A DNA stretch of 64,000 nt, from positions 1-64,000 of the forward strand of contig NZ_JXJT01000007.1 of the NCBI RefSeq assembly GCF_002441885.1, in the 5' to 3' direction. The DNA comes from Pseudolactococcus chungangensis CAU 28 = DSM 22330 (GTDB lineage Bacteria > Bacillota > Bacilli > Lactobacillales > Streptococcaceae). Positions 49,257-58,788 of this stretch are shown here, piece after piece. Each line of letters begins with the position of its first letter. Position 1 is the stretch's first letter. The translations under genes and the position numbers were made by a program. Under the pieces are notes generated by a model. That model made no database searches, was not told the origin of the DNA, and saw only the letters and a list, made by a program, of their open reading frames with translations.

Positions 49257-51638
49257 ATGACGATTTTAACGGATTTGAAAACGCAAATTTTGCTTTTTGA
49301 TGGGGCAATGGGGACGCAACTTCAAGATAGAGGATTGCCGATTGGGGGGATTCCTGAGCATTTTAATCTGACGCATCCGGAGGTCGTTGAAGCGATTCAT
49401 CGTGACTATGTCGCAGCGGGTGCAGATGTGATTACGGCCAATACGTTTCAGGCTAATACGACGAAAATGGCTGCGGATGAGTTGGCTGAGACGATTCGTA
49501 CAGCGATTGCGCTTGCTAAAAAGTCTGAGCCTAAATATGTGGCTTATGACATGGGGCCGACTGGGCAACTCTTACAACCGATGGGGACTTTATCATTTGA
49601 TGCCGCCTATGAAATGTTTGCAAGCCAAGCCATTATCGCAGAGCAAGCTGGTGCTGATTTGGTGATTATTGAGACGGTAGCAGATTTATTGGAAGCAAAA
49701 ATCGCAGTTTTAGCTGTGAAAGAAAATACCAAGTTGCCCGTGTTTGTAACCATGACTTATCAGGAAGATGGCCGAACTTTTGTGGGGGTTGACCCCCAAA
49801 CTGCGACCTTGACTTTGCAAAATTTGGGTGTGGATGTTCTGGGGGTTAACTGTTCGCTCGGACCCAAGGAGCTTGCACCAATTGTTGCGACGATTTTAGA
49901 TTATGCGCAAATTCCGGTCATGGTTCAGGCTAATGCTGGTTTACCTCAGATGGAAAATGGTGAGACAGTTTACAAAATCACACCAGAAACTTATGTCGCT
50001 TATACGCAAAAATTATTGGCACAAGGTGTGGCTGTCGTAGGTGGTTGTTGTGGCACAACACCAGAATTTATCAGGCAGCTACGCTTGCTTATATCTCAAA
50101 CGGAAAGAGTTTATCCAGAGCCAAAATCAGGTACTTTTATCACCTCAGGACTCAAAACGCTAGAAATTGGTAAGGGGCTTAGCCTGATTGGTGAGCGAAT
50201 CAATCCGACAGGTAAGCCACGTTTGAAAGAAGCGCTGCGTGAGAACAATATTGGCTATATCATTCAGGAGGCAGTCGCCCAGCGTGATGCGGGTGCAGAT
50301 ATTTTAGATGTCAATGTTGGCTTACCTGAAATTGATGAAGCCAAAATGATGGTTAAAACGATTGTTGAGTTACAAGCTTTGCTTGATTTACCTTTGCAGA
50401 TTGATTCATCTGAAACTGCTGCACTAGAGGCAGGTGCGCGTCATTATAATGGGATTCCTTTGATTAATTCGGTTAATGGTAAACCGTCTAGTATGGCTAA
50501 GATTTTACCAATTGTGGCGAAATATGGTGGAGTCATTTTAGGTTTATGTCTGGATGATGCGGGTATTCCTGAAACGGCTGAAAAACGCTATCAAATCGCT
50601 GAAAAAATCGTCCATGAGGCAGGTAAATATGGCATCACACCTGACCGTGTGATGATTGATCCGCTAGTCTTGACAGCCTCAGCTCAGCAAGAACAAGTGC
50701 CGGTCACATTGGATACTATCCGCTTGGTAAAAGAACGTTTAGGTTGTAAAACAGTTGTTGGCTTGTCTAATATTTCTTTTGGCCTACCTAATCGTGCGCT
50801 CTTAAATGGCACCTTTTTGGCACAAGCCTTTGGTGCAGGACTTGACGCACCGATTATGAATCCTTTGTCAGATTATATGATGCGTGTGGTAAGGTCGCTC
50901 AAGGTCTTCACTGGTCAAGATACTAACTCAGAAGATTATATCGCGAATGAGCAAAATGCAACGATTGCTGTGACGGTAGCAAATGGTAGTGAGAATCAAG
51001 TATCGACTGATGATACGCTAGATTTGAAAGGGATGATTATCAAAGGTCGCAAAGAGCTAACGGCTGCCGAGACTAGAAAAATGCTTGAGACAATGACACC
51101 GCTTGACATTGTCAATACTTATTTCATACCAGCTTTGGATATTGTAGGTGCTCAGTTTGAGAAAGGTGAACTATTTTTACCACAGCTGATGCAATCTGCG
51201 GAAGCGACACAACAAGCACAGGAAGTTTTGAAAGCTGTACTTGCAAAATCAGGTCAAAAATCAGAATCTCTAGGTCGACTACTCTTGGCAACTGTTGAAG
51301 GGGATATCCATGACATCGGAAAAAATATTGTAAAAATGATTCTAGAAAATTATGGTTATGATGTTGTTGACCTGGGAAAAGATGTACCGATTGAAACAGT
51401 TGTTGAAACGGTTGTCACGCAAAAGATTAAATTGGTAGGTTTATCAGCCCTGATGACGACTACAGTTCAAAATATGAAAAAAACAATTACAGCTGTCAAG
51501 GCAGTTGCACCTGACACAGTTTTTATGGTCGGTGGCGCAGTCCTCAATGAAGAATATCGTGAGTTTGTTGGTGCTGACTACTATGCCAAAGATGCCATGG
51601 CTAGTGTTGAGATTACCCAGAATTTTTTTAGACAATAA
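49257..51638 (+). CDS. metH: Cobalamin-dependent methionine synthase lacking the activation domain
   Basis: The 793-residue protein methylates homocysteine from methyltetrahydrofolate. Domains are homocysteine S-methyltransferase (1-290; zinc Cys in GVNCSLGP and GGCCGTTP near 260), pterin-binding (about 305-560; GERINPTGKP, DVNVGLPEID), cap (about 600-670) and B12-binding (about 675-793; DIHDIGKN near 682, where His ligates cobalt). It ends after the B12 domain; the AdoMet activation domain is the separate gene at 47.9 kb. No cobalamin riboswitch was seen. Confidence 0.93.
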   Translation: MTILTDLKTQILLFDGAMGTQLQDRGLPIGGIPEHFNLTHPEVVEAIHRDYVAAGADVITANTFQANTTKMAADELAETIRTAIALAKKSEPKYVAYDMGPTGQLLQPMGTLSFDAAYEMFASQAIIAEQAGADLVIIETVADLLEAKIAVLAVKENTKLPVFVTMTYQEDGRTFVGVDPQTATLTLQNLGVDVLGVNCSLGPKELAPIVATILDYAQIPVMVQANAGLPQMENGETVYKITPETYVAYTQKLLAQGVAVVGGCCGTTPEFIRQLRLLISQTERVYPEPKSGTFITSGLKTLEIGKGLSLIGERINPTGKPRLKEALRENNIGYIIQEAVAQRDAGADILDVNVGLPEIDEAKMMVKTIVELQALLDLPLQIDSSETAALEAGARHYNGIPLINSVNGKPSSMAKILPIVAKYGGVILGLCLDDAGIPETAEKRYQIAEKIVHEAGKYGITPDRVMIDPLVLTASAQQEQVPVTLDTIRLVKERLGCKTVVGLSNISFGLPNRALLNGTFLAQAFGAGLDAPIMNPLSDYMMRVVRSLKVFTGQDTNSEDYIANEQNATIAVTVANGSENQVSTDDTLDLKGMIIKGRKELTAAETRKMLETMTPLDIVNTYFIPALDIVGAQFEKGELFLPQLMQSAEATQQAQEVLKAVLAKSGQKSESLGRLLLATVEGDIHDIGKNIVKMILENYGYDVVDLGKDVPIETVVETVVTQKIKLVGLSALMTTTVQNMKKTITAVKAVAPDTVFMVGGAVLNEEYREFVGADYYAKDAMASVEITQNFFRQ

Positions 51639-51643
51639 AGATA

Positions 51644-51680
51644 AACATCTCAGCGACATTTGTCAGAGATGTTTTTTTTT
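51644..51680 (+). terminator. Terminator after metH
   Basis: The stem AACATCTC with GAGATGTT contains an inner GACA/TGTC pair and is followed by a T run. Confidence 0.8.
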
Positions 51681-51706
51681 CTGATGTTGATTAAAATAGC
51701 AATTAA

Positions 51707-52547
51707 TCTAAATTTATTAAGGATAATGATGAACTAGCTAAATCTGCCATGCAAAAGTTTAACTTAAAGACCGATGATTTAAAAGTTAGTGCTGCTGATG
51801 ACACGAGCGGTTATTCTTCAATAGTTAATACTTATTTGTCAAGTATCAAAATATCTGGAAAAACAATGACTGATGGTAAAAATTCTGGATTTGATAGGAA
51901 TGTATCACTAGCAGGACAAGATATACCATTAGAAGTTGTAAGTAAAGATACACATGCATACATCAAACTTGAACCGTTAAAACCAATACTTGATTTATAT
52001 CTCCAGACTACTAGTGCTGGCGATGCCAGTGTGGCAGTGGACGGGGCAAAAATTAAAGGGAAGTATGTGGATGCTAATGCTATTTATGAAGAAAATGCAT
52101 CAAAGCTTGTGGCTGTTGCAAGTTTAGCTTCGGAAGATGCTAAAAAAGCTATGGGAAAGGCTCATCAACCTTTAGATAAAAATAATTTTACTCAAGATGG
52201 TTCAGCCATTACGATGACACTATCTGGAGAACAGTTAGCAAAATTTATCGAAAAACATCTTTCTGAGCTACCTGAAAAATCAAGAAAATCATATGAAACA
52301 CTTTTAGATGAAAAAGATTTGGCAAAGAATATAGCAAAACTAATTAAGGTAATGACCGTCCTGATAGATTGCAAGAAAAAACATCAAATCTTGTCATAGA
52401 GTTTACTGGAAAAGAAACAAAAGACTATGGTTTAAGTGGTAAACTGTCTATTGAAAGTTCTTATTCCGATGAAAAAGTATCGATTAAAATATACCATCTC
52501 AATCCAATCTTATTCAGACGATGAGTGACTTGTTGCGGTTGATTTAG
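51707..52547 (+). pseudogene. Truncated, frameshifted lipoprotein-like gene
   Basis: The frame is open from 51707 with no start signal (SKFIKDNDELAKSAMQKF...) and ends at 52399. The sequence continues in another frame from about 52348 (NDRPDRLQEKTSNLVIEFTG) to 52524, and in a third near 52500-52547 (SDLLRLI). The signal peptide end is missing. The composition is soluble and Lys/Ser-rich, as in secreted lipoproteins. I do not recognise the family. A terminator follows at 52597-52633. Confidence 0.65.
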
Positions 52548-52852
52548 GTAATTCCTCAAGTTAATTAATGTTAATGAAATAGTCATCATAAAAAACAAAG
52601 ACCACCGCCTATATCCAGTAGGCGGTGATCTTTGGGAGTTTTTTTATGAAAAAATTTTTTAGGAAGGACTTTAGTATAATGCATCTTCCTTAAAGTAAAC
52701 TTAAATCATTTGTGTTAAAATAAAAGTAAGATCACGTTGAAATACGAAAGCCTTTGAGCGTCAGAATTTCGCGAATGTCCCGCTTGGACGCAGCATAGCG
52801 TAGGTCAAGTTTCAAGATTTTTACAAAGTAAAAATCGCAGAAAGGAAATAAT
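52548..52852 (+). other. Intergenic region with terminator and promoter
   Basis: A strong hairpin (ACCGCCTA with TAGGCGGT, about 52601-52627) is followed by T residues near 52639. TAAAAT near 52719 may be the promoter of the next gene. A small stem GATTTTTAC/GTAAAAATC lies near 52816-52836. No gene. Confidence 0.5.
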
Positions 52853-53611
52853 ATGAAATTAACAGCTTTGGGTGTTTGGGGTGGCTTCCCTTATCAGGAT
52901 GCTGGCACAACCTCTTATTTATTAACTAGTAATTCTGGATTCAATCTCATGATTGACGCTGGCAGTCGTGCTGTGACAGAGTTAGAGCATGAGGTATCAC
53001 CACTCTATATTGATGCAGTGATTGTCAGCCACTACCATCAGGATCATATCGCAGATCTTGGCGTTCTGCGCCAGTATCGTCAGCTTTGGCCAAAAACAGA
53101 TCCCGATTGGGATAGCGCAATCCTCAAAATCTACGGGCATAACGAAGACAGGCACGAATTTCAAAAATTGACACTTGATGGGGTCTCTGAGGGAATTGCT
53201 TATGATGTCAATGGCGTACAAAAAATCGGGCCATTCGATATTACCTTTACGAAAACCGTGCACCCCATTACCTGTTATGCCATGAGAATTACAGAGCGTA
53301 AAACCGGTCAGACCCTCGTTTTCACAGGCGATACAGGTTGGTTCAATGGTCTAGTTGACTTTTCAAAGGACGCTGATATGTTACTAGCGGATGTTTATTT
53401 TTTCTCAGACAAATCGAATATGCCTAACCATTTATCAAGCGTAGAGGCAGGACGTATCGCGCGCGAGGCAAACGTAAAAAAATTAGTGCTCACACATTTA
53501 CCACAGTTTGGCGATTTGGCTCAATTGAGACAAGAAGCAGCTGATGAGGCGCGAGGTGTGCCGACTGAACTTGCCACGCCACATAAGACATGGGATTTTA
53601 ATACATTTTGA
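52853..53611 (+). CDS. MBL-fold metallo-hydrolase (YhfI/RNase Z-like)
   Basis: The 252-residue metallo-beta-lactamase-fold protein has HYHQDHIAD (near 60), GDTGW (near 162) and a final TH motif (VLTHLPQF), so the two-zinc site is complete. It resembles YhfI-type hydrolases; the substrate is unknown. GAAAGGAAA precedes the ATG. It overlaps tadA. Confidence 0.87.
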   Translation: MKLTALGVWGGFPYQDAGTTSYLLTSNSGFNLMIDAGSRAVTELEHEVSPLYIDAVIVSHYHQDHIADLGVLRQYRQLWPKTDPDWDSAILKIYGHNEDRHEFQKLTLDGVSEGIAYDVNGVQKIGPFDITFTKTVHPITCYAMRITERKTGQTLVFTGDTGWFNGLVDFSKDADMLLADVYFFSDKSNMPNHLSSVEAGRIAREANVKKLVLTHLPQFGDLAQLRQEAADEARGVPTELATPHKTWDFNTF

Positions 53612-54078
53612 TTGATTTTACACAAAAAGAAAAAGAATATTTTATGGGTCAGGCTTTGATGGAGGCGCAAAAAGCAGCGGCTCATGAAGATGTACCAATC
53701 GGTGCCGTCATTGTCAAAGATGGTGAGATTATTGCGCGGTCCTATAATGCGCGTGAGCTGCATCAAAAAGCAACTCACCATGCTGAAATTTGTGCCATTG
53801 ATAGGGCGAATGAGGTTGTCGGTAATTGGCGTCTACTTGATTGCGCTTTATTTGTCACGATTGAGCCTTGTGTCATGTGTTCGGGGGCGATTTCTCTTGC
53901 TAGATTATCACAGGTTTATTTCGGCGCTACCAACCCTAAATTTGGTGGAGCTGTATCCCTTTACCAAATTCTAGAAGATACGCGGCTTAATCACCGCCTC
54001 CATGTTGAATCAGGCATTTTGGAAGAAGAATGTGCGCAAATGATGCAAATTTTTTTTAAAAATCGTCGCAAAAAATAA
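53608..54078 (+). CDS. tadA: tRNA-specific adenosine deaminase TadA
   Basis: The 156-residue zinc deaminase converts A34 to inosine in tRNA-Arg(ACG). Motifs are HAEICAID (zinc His and catalytic Glu, near 52) and PCVMCSGAI (near 83). The start is probably TTG 53608, overlapping the preceding stop (TTGA), as homologues share the IDFTQKEKEYFM start; ATG 53644 is the alternative. The SRP RNA gene follows. Confidence 0.93.
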   Translation: MIDFTQKEKEYFMGQALMEAQKAAAHEDVPIGAVIVKDGEIIARSYNARELHQKATHHAEICAIDRANEVVGNWRLLDCALFVTIEPCVMCSGAISLARLSQVYFGATNPKFGGAVSLYQILEDTRLNHRLHVESGILEEECAQMMQIFFKNRRKK

Positions 54079-54097
54079 ATTTTATGATATAATAAGA

Positions 54098-54175
54098 AGT
54101 GAGGCAATAGTAATTCTATGAAGTGGGTCAGGTGCGGAAGCAAGCAGCCCTAAGTAGGGTTCCTATGTGCCTTAT
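54098..54175 (+). ncRNA. ffs: Small signal recognition particle RNA (4.5S-like)
   Basis: The conserved SRP54/Ffh-binding hairpin GGTCAGGTGCGGAAGCAAGC is present at about 54126-54145. It is closed by stems GAGGCA...TGCCTT at the ends. TATAAT lies at 54088-54093 and a T run at 54174-54181. The short form of about 78 nt, lacking the Alu domain, and its place behind tadA are typical of streptococci and lactococci. Its partners are Ffh and FtsY (13.1 kb). Confidence 0.93.
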
Positions 54176-54218
54176 TTTTTTTAGATTAATTTAGCATGAA
54201 AATAAAGAAAGGTAGTTG

Positions 54219-54758
54219 ATGTTTTATCAAACAACATATTCATCACCAGTAGGTCGCCTGACCTTAGCAAGTGATGGCGAAAGTCTGACGGGTCTTTGGC
54301 TAGAAAATCAGAAATATTTCGCAGAAAACTTTCCAGAGACATGGAACTCAAATCATCACTTGTCGGTATTTAAGGCGACGAAAAAGTGGTTAGATGATTA
54401 TTTTGATGGAGAACAGCCAGCTATAACTGAGCTACCCTTAGCGCCAAAAGGCAGTGAGTTTAGGCAGGCAGTTTGGCGATTATTACAGGAAATACCATAC
54501 GGTCAAGTCATCACCTATGGTGAGATTGCTAAGAAAATCGCAGCAGAAATGGGCAGAGTCAGCATGTCGAGCCAAGCGGTAGGCGGTGCAGTCGGTCATA
54601 ATCCAATTTCAATCATCATCCCATGTCATCGTGTTGTCGGAAGTAATGGTAGCCTAACTGGCTATGCTGGGGGTCTCGCAAATAAAATCAAGCTCCTGAC
54701 TTTAGAAACCGTTGAAATGACAGACTTGTACTTGCCGCAACATGGTACAGCACGCTAG
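54219..54758 (+). CDS. ogt: Methylated-DNA--protein-cysteine methyltransferase
   Basis: The 179-residue suicide repair protein removes O6-methyl groups from guanine. The active-site motif is IIIPCHRVVGSNGSLTGYAGG (near 131-151). It has the usual Ogt N-terminal ribonuclease-H-like region and a winged helix. ATG 54219 is chosen over TTG 54216, after GAAAGG. Confidence 0.94.
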   Translation: MFYQTTYSSPVGRLTLASDGESLTGLWLENQKYFAENFPETWNSNHHLSVFKATKKWLDDYFDGEQPAITELPLAPKGSEFRQAVWRLLQEIPYGQVITYGEIAKKIAAEMGRVSMSSQAVGGAVGHNPISIIIPCHRVVGSNGSLTGYAGGLANKIKLLTLETVEMTDLYLPQHGTAR

Positions 54759-55161
54759 TAAGGATTGCAATTATCATCAACAAAAGTAGAGCCTAACGCT
54801 ATGATATTGATACTCGTTTAACCAAAAAGTAATACACTCACTTTCGACCATTTTTAATCACTTCATCGTTGATTAGTCTTGCCGTACACCTGTACGCCTT
54901 CGACTTTAGTTAAACGGGTATTAACAGATCAGAAAACTAAAAATGAAAACACTTTAGGAAGATTTTCGCTATATTGTTGTAGTTCGTAGCTTTCGCGGCT
55001 CATGAAAAAGCTACAGCATCGGTCATCTCAAAAATTGTATGCTTTTTTTGAGGGACTTGAGCATCACTTAAAAAGAACCCACAGAAAATTAACGGTTGAC
55101 ACCAACGAATTTTCTGTGGGTTTTAGGTTTCTGTATAATTATCAGTTTTGATTTGAGGCGT
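54759..55161. other. Intergenic region with dispersed repeat and terminator
   Basis: There is no gene. From about 54807 to 55052 runs a repeat related to that at 1559-1832. The shared blocks are a 38-nt block (54939-54976 vs 1574-1611, about 31 of 38 identical) and an end block TCATCTCAAAAAT (55023-55035 vs 1804-1816). Inside is an inverted repeat around CGTTTAAC/TTAAACG (54816, 54909). A long hairpin at 55077-55124 (AACCCACAGAAAATT arms) serves as terminator for yueI on the minus strand and possibly for ogt. Confidence 0.55.
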
Positions 55162-55611
55162 CTAACCAAAAAGTTTTGAGAAAAAACTTTTCTTCTTTGT
55201 TGGTTGATCTGGTACAGGGTTAGATAAAAGATCAGGAAAAACATCTCGCAACTCAATCATATCACGATTAACGGCATGGTCTGTATGGATGACGACACCG
55301 TATTGATCAGATGCGGGTTCAATTAAAATCTGTCCCTCAAAATGATGCTCAACGGCTAATTTTAAGTAATAGCCAGTTAAATCATCTGGTAACTCTCCAC
55401 ATATTTTGACAAAAATTGGCTGATCTGCCAGATCAAAATGGCTTAAAATTTGATTAAAAGATGTCTTGACTAAAGGTGTTTTAGCATCATCAAAAGTGAT
55501 AGCAAGAAAAATACGCTCACGAAAAGTATTGAGATACAATTTTTGTTCATCGGGATTTAGTCGATATTCACCGCTTGAGGCGCGATCAAGCCTATTTTCT
55601 AAATTCGTCAT
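55162..55611 (-). CDS. YueI family protein (DUF1694)
   Basis: The 149-residue protein matches the YueI/DUF1694 family (RLNPDEQKLYLNTFRERIFLAITFDDA, VVIHTDHAVNRDMIEL). The C-terminal KKKSFFSKLFG may form an amphipathic basic helix. Function is unknown. An extended -10 (TGGTAAAAT) ends 6 nt before ATG 55611, so the mRNA is probably leaderless. Confidence 0.85.
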   Translation of the reverse strand: MTNLENRLDRASSGEYRLNPDEQKLYLNTFRERIFLAITFDDAKTPLVKTSFNQILSHFDLADQPIFVKICGELPDDLTGYYLKLAVEHHFEGQILIEPASDQYGVVIHTDHAVNRDMIELRDVFPDLLSNPVPDQPTKKKSFFSKLFG

Positions 55612-55996
55612 ACTGTTATTTTACCATAAATAAACCGTTTTCATCAAAGAAAATATATTGCTATCACTTACAAGGATATTTGTACCCGCTATCAAAATCA
55701 AAGGTTGCCAAGGTTTACCTTCTTATCCCCACTTAAATTAGCTATGATTCGAAGTCTATAAGTAAAAAAACAAATAGACCAATCACAGCATCTACTGAGT
55801 CTGCGAGAAGATGCTGTATTTTTTCATATGCTTATTAAGAATATAATCTTCTATTTTAAATTGTTACATAACACGATAAAAGCATGATTGACAGGTTTTT
55901 AATCAAAAATTATTAAATTTTATAATCCGTTAGTGTTAAAAATCAGGTTTATATTTTTTATTGCAGTTCATTGCGGTAAAATGTTATAATACAGTT
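55612..55996. other. Intergenic region with a possible small RNA
   Basis: No protein gene. A stem CAGCATCT...AGATGCTG (about 55790-55822) followed by TTTTTT looks like an intrinsic terminator without an upstream gene. The 150 nt before it could encode a small RNA. TATAAT at 55985-55990 is the -10 for the next gene. Confidence 0.4.
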
Positions 55997-56548
55997 ATGA
56001 CTATCTACGAGAAATTGGCAACTTTCAACATCATCGAAACGTCACGGATGATTTTGCGCCCGATAGCGATGACGGATGCGAAAGATATGTTTGACTACGC
56101 TAGTAAACCAGAAAATGTGATTTACGTTTTTCCTGCACACCATAATTTAGCAGAGACACGCTTAATCATTGCGACTTTATTTATGAAAGAACCCTTGGGA
56201 AAATGGGCGATAGAGTTGAAGGATGAGTCTGTTATGATTGGCACGATTACCTTTGTAAAAATAGATGAAAAAGCTAGAACTGTCGAAATTGGTTATACAC
56301 TGAATAAGCGATATTGGGGTCAGGGGTTAATGACAGAGGCTGTTCGAACCTTAGCTGAAATCGGACTGACTGAGTTTGGTTTGCGTCACTTGGATATTGT
56401 CGTTGATACAGAAAATATCGGCTCGTGCAAGGTCGCAGAAAAGTCAGGCTTTATTTTACAAGAAAGCTACAAAGGACTTGACCCCTATACCAAAATTGTG
56501 AGAAATTTCAAACGCTTTAGAAAGGTTCATCAGGTGAAATATGAGTAA
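55997..56548 (+). CDS. GNAT acetyltransferase, RimJ/RimL type
   Basis: The 183-residue protein has SRMILRPIAMTDAKDMFDYASKPENV, GYTLNKRYWGQGLMTEAVR (acetyl-CoA loop) and NIGSCKVAEKSGF, typical of the RimJ/RimL group. ATG 55997 is chosen because an extended -10 (TGTTATAAT) ends 6 nt before it; the upstream extension overlaps the promoter. It overlaps the next gene by 8 nt. Confidence 0.88.
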   Translation: MTIYEKLATFNIIETSRMILRPIAMTDAKDMFDYASKPENVIYVFPAHHNLAETRLIIATLFMKEPLGKWAIELKDESVMIGTITFVKIDEKARTVEIGYTLNKRYWGQGLMTEAVRTLAEIGLTEFGLRHLDIVVDTENIGSCKVAEKSGFILQESYKGLDPYTKIVRNFKRFRKVHQVKYE

Positions 56549-57824
56549 ACATCAAAAATTACTGGACTACATTGATGATTTGGAAATTGGCAAAAAGGTC
56601 AGTGTTCGTGGCCTTGCGACGCGATTAAAAGTTTCTGACGGTACAGCCTATCGTGCGATTAAGGAAGCTCAGGCACGTGGTCTTGTTTCAATTAATGACC
56701 GCTCAGGCACAACAAGGATTGCGACTCAGGAACAGCGTGTGATTGAAACGCTGACTTTTGGTGAAATTGCCAAAATCTCAAGTGCTGAAGTCATGGCGGG
56801 GGAGTCAGGTTTGACTCAGGCTTTTAGCAAATTCGCGATTGCTGCCATGACTAAGGAGAATATCCTGAAATACTTGACGCATGGTGGTTTAGTCATTGTA
56901 GGTGACCGAACGGATATCCAACTCATTGCCCTGCATGAGGGAAATGCTGTTCTAATTACGGGGGGCGTTGACATTGAACCACAAGTGTTAGCCTATGCGA
57001 ACGCTCACGATATACCAGTTCTTCGAACAGATTTTGACACGTTTACTGTTGCTAGCCGTATTAATCGGGCACTATCTAATGAATTAATCAAGAAGGAAAT
57101 CACAACAGTAGCAGATGTTTATCAGAGCCAGGCACCGACCCTCTATGAGATTTCGACTGTTAAAGACTACCTAGATTTAGTCAAAAAAACCAATGGCTCT
57201 AGGTTTGCAGTCATCAACCAACATAAATTAGTTGTTGGTGTGGTGAGTATGCGAGATGTCACAGGTAAGAAGAATAGTACAACTATTGATAAGGTCATGA
57301 CTCGAAATCCTAAACTAGCCAAGTTTGACATGACAGTTGCATCAACTAGCCAAAAAATGATTTTTGATGGTTACGACATGATGCCAGTCATTAACAGTGA
57401 TAGTACTTATGCAGGGATCATTAGTAAGTCAGATATGCTGCGTAGTATGCAGGAGTCTTCTGAGCAAAGTCAGTTTTCACACACGATGACTGACGATGTG
57501 GCCCGCGCTGTAAAAGAAGTGCAATCCTATTACACCTTTACAGTAGAGCCATACATGATGAATAATGTTGGTAACATTGCCAATGGGATGATGGCTGAGA
57601 TTATCAGTAATATCACCGATCGTGTCATGACCAAAACGAAAAATAAAAATATCATCATCGAGTCGATGAATATTTATTTTATGGGTGCTGTTGCCATTGA
57701 TGACGAACTGGAAGTTTACCCAAAAATTATCAGTGAATCAAGACTTGGTGCGACCATTGATTTTGAGGTGTATTTGGATTACCAGATTATCAGCAAGATT
57801 TTAGTCACCCTTCAAATTAACTAG
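56541..57824 (+). CDS. HTH-DRTGG-CBS-hotdog protein (YtoI-like)
   Basis: The 427-residue protein has an N-terminal winged HTH (about 5-60: LATRLKVSDGTAYRAIKEA), a DRTGG domain (about 70-180), a pair of CBS domains (about 190-310; VVGVVSMRDV, YAGIISKSDML), and a C-terminal hotdog domain (about 320-427). It matches B. subtilis YtoI. CBS domains bind adenine nucleotides, so it may be a nucleotide-sensing regulator. It is next to nrnA, which degrades such nucleotides; the link is inferred. Confidence 0.88.
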   Translation: MSKHQKLLDYIDDLEIGKKVSVRGLATRLKVSDGTAYRAIKEAQARGLVSINDRSGTTRIATQEQRVIETLTFGEIAKISSAEVMAGESGLTQAFSKFAIAAMTKENILKYLTHGGLVIVGDRTDIQLIALHEGNAVLITGGVDIEPQVLAYANAHDIPVLRTDFDTFTVASRINRALSNELIKKEITTVADVYQSQAPTLYEISTVKDYLDLVKKTNGSRFAVINQHKLVVGVVSMRDVTGKKNSTTIDKVMTRNPKLAKFDMTVASTSQKMIFDGYDMMPVINSDSTYAGIISKSDMLRSMQESSEQSQFSHTMTDDVARAVKEVQSYYTFTVEPYMMNNVGNIANGMMAEIISNITDRVMTKTKNKNIIIESMNIYFMGAVAIDDELEVYPKIISESRLGATIDFEVYLDYQIISKILVTLQIN

Positions 57825-57837
57825 AAAAAGGACATAC

Positions 57838-58773
57838 ATGAACGATATACTAAATACAATCAGAGCTTATGACGAGATTGTGATTCACCGGCATAAAAAT
57901 CCTGATCCAGATGCACTAGGGAGCCAATTAGGTCTGCGAGATATTTTGCGGATGAATTTTCCAGATAAAACAATCTCAGCTGTTGGGTTTGATGAACCAA
58001 GTTTAGCTTTTATTGGCAAGATGGACCGGCTATCTGACGAAACTTTCAAAGGCAAACTTGTCATTGTGACAGATACGGCAAATACACCTCGTATTGATGA
58101 TGTGAGGTATCAAACAGGCGATTTTTTGATTAAAATCGATCATCATCCCAATGACGATGCTTACGGAGATTTATTAGCAGTTGATACGACAGCAAGTTCA
58201 GCATCAGAAATCATTGCGAATTTTGCCTTTGATCATGATTTACAGATTTCTGATGATGCAGCAAGAGTCTTATACGCGGGAATTGTTGGTGATACGGGAC
58301 GTTTCCTTTATCCAGCAACGACACCTAAAACGCTTTACACAGCTGCAAAATTAGCAGAGCATACCTTTGATAGAGCAGGCCTCATGCGTGAAATGGATTC
58401 TTTTGATATGAAAATCGCTAGACTCCAAGGCTATGTCTATGAAAATCTTGAGATTTCACCTGAAGGTGTGGCACGAATTTTTATCACACAAGAGCTCATG
58501 CAAGCAAATGATGTCACAGATTCAGAAACCTCAGCCATTGTCTCAGCACCTGGGAAAATTAAAGAAATTCAAACTTGGGCAATTTTTGTCGAGCAAGCAG
58601 ACGGTCATTTTCGTGTTAGAATGCGCTCAAAAGCTGCACCGATTAATGAAGTTGCCAAACGTCATGCTGGTGGTGGACATCCGCTTGCTAGTGGTGCCAA
58701 TAGTTATTCACCACAAGAAAACGATGACATCTTCCAAGAATTAAGAAATAATTTAGTTGCTTTTCAGAAATAG
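57838..58773 (+). CDS. nrnA: DHH/DHHA1 phosphoesterase (NrnA-type nanoRNase / pAp phosphatase)
   Basis: The 311-residue protein has HRHKNPDPDALGSQ (near 17), VTDTANTPRID, the DHH motif KIDHHPND (near 100) and the C-terminal DHHA1 GGGHPLASGA (near 279). It degrades short oligonucleotides and 3'-phosphoadenosine 5'-phosphate. AAAAAGGAC precedes the ATG. It is cotranscribed with the CBS gene. Confidence 0.92.
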   Translation: MNDILNTIRAYDEIVIHRHKNPDPDALGSQLGLRDILRMNFPDKTISAVGFDEPSLAFIGKMDRLSDETFKGKLVIVTDTANTPRIDDVRYQTGDFLIKIDHHPNDDAYGDLLAVDTTASSASEIIANFAFDHDLQISDDAARVLYAGIVGDTGRFLYPATTPKTLYTAAKLAEHTFDRAGLMREMDSFDMKIARLQGYVYENLEISPEGVARIFITQELMQANDVTDSETSAIVSAPGKIKEIQTWAIFVEQADGHFRVRMRSKAAPINEVAKRHAGGGHPLASGANSYSPQENDDIFQELRNNLVAFQK

Positions 58774-58788
58774 TGGTATAATGAATCT

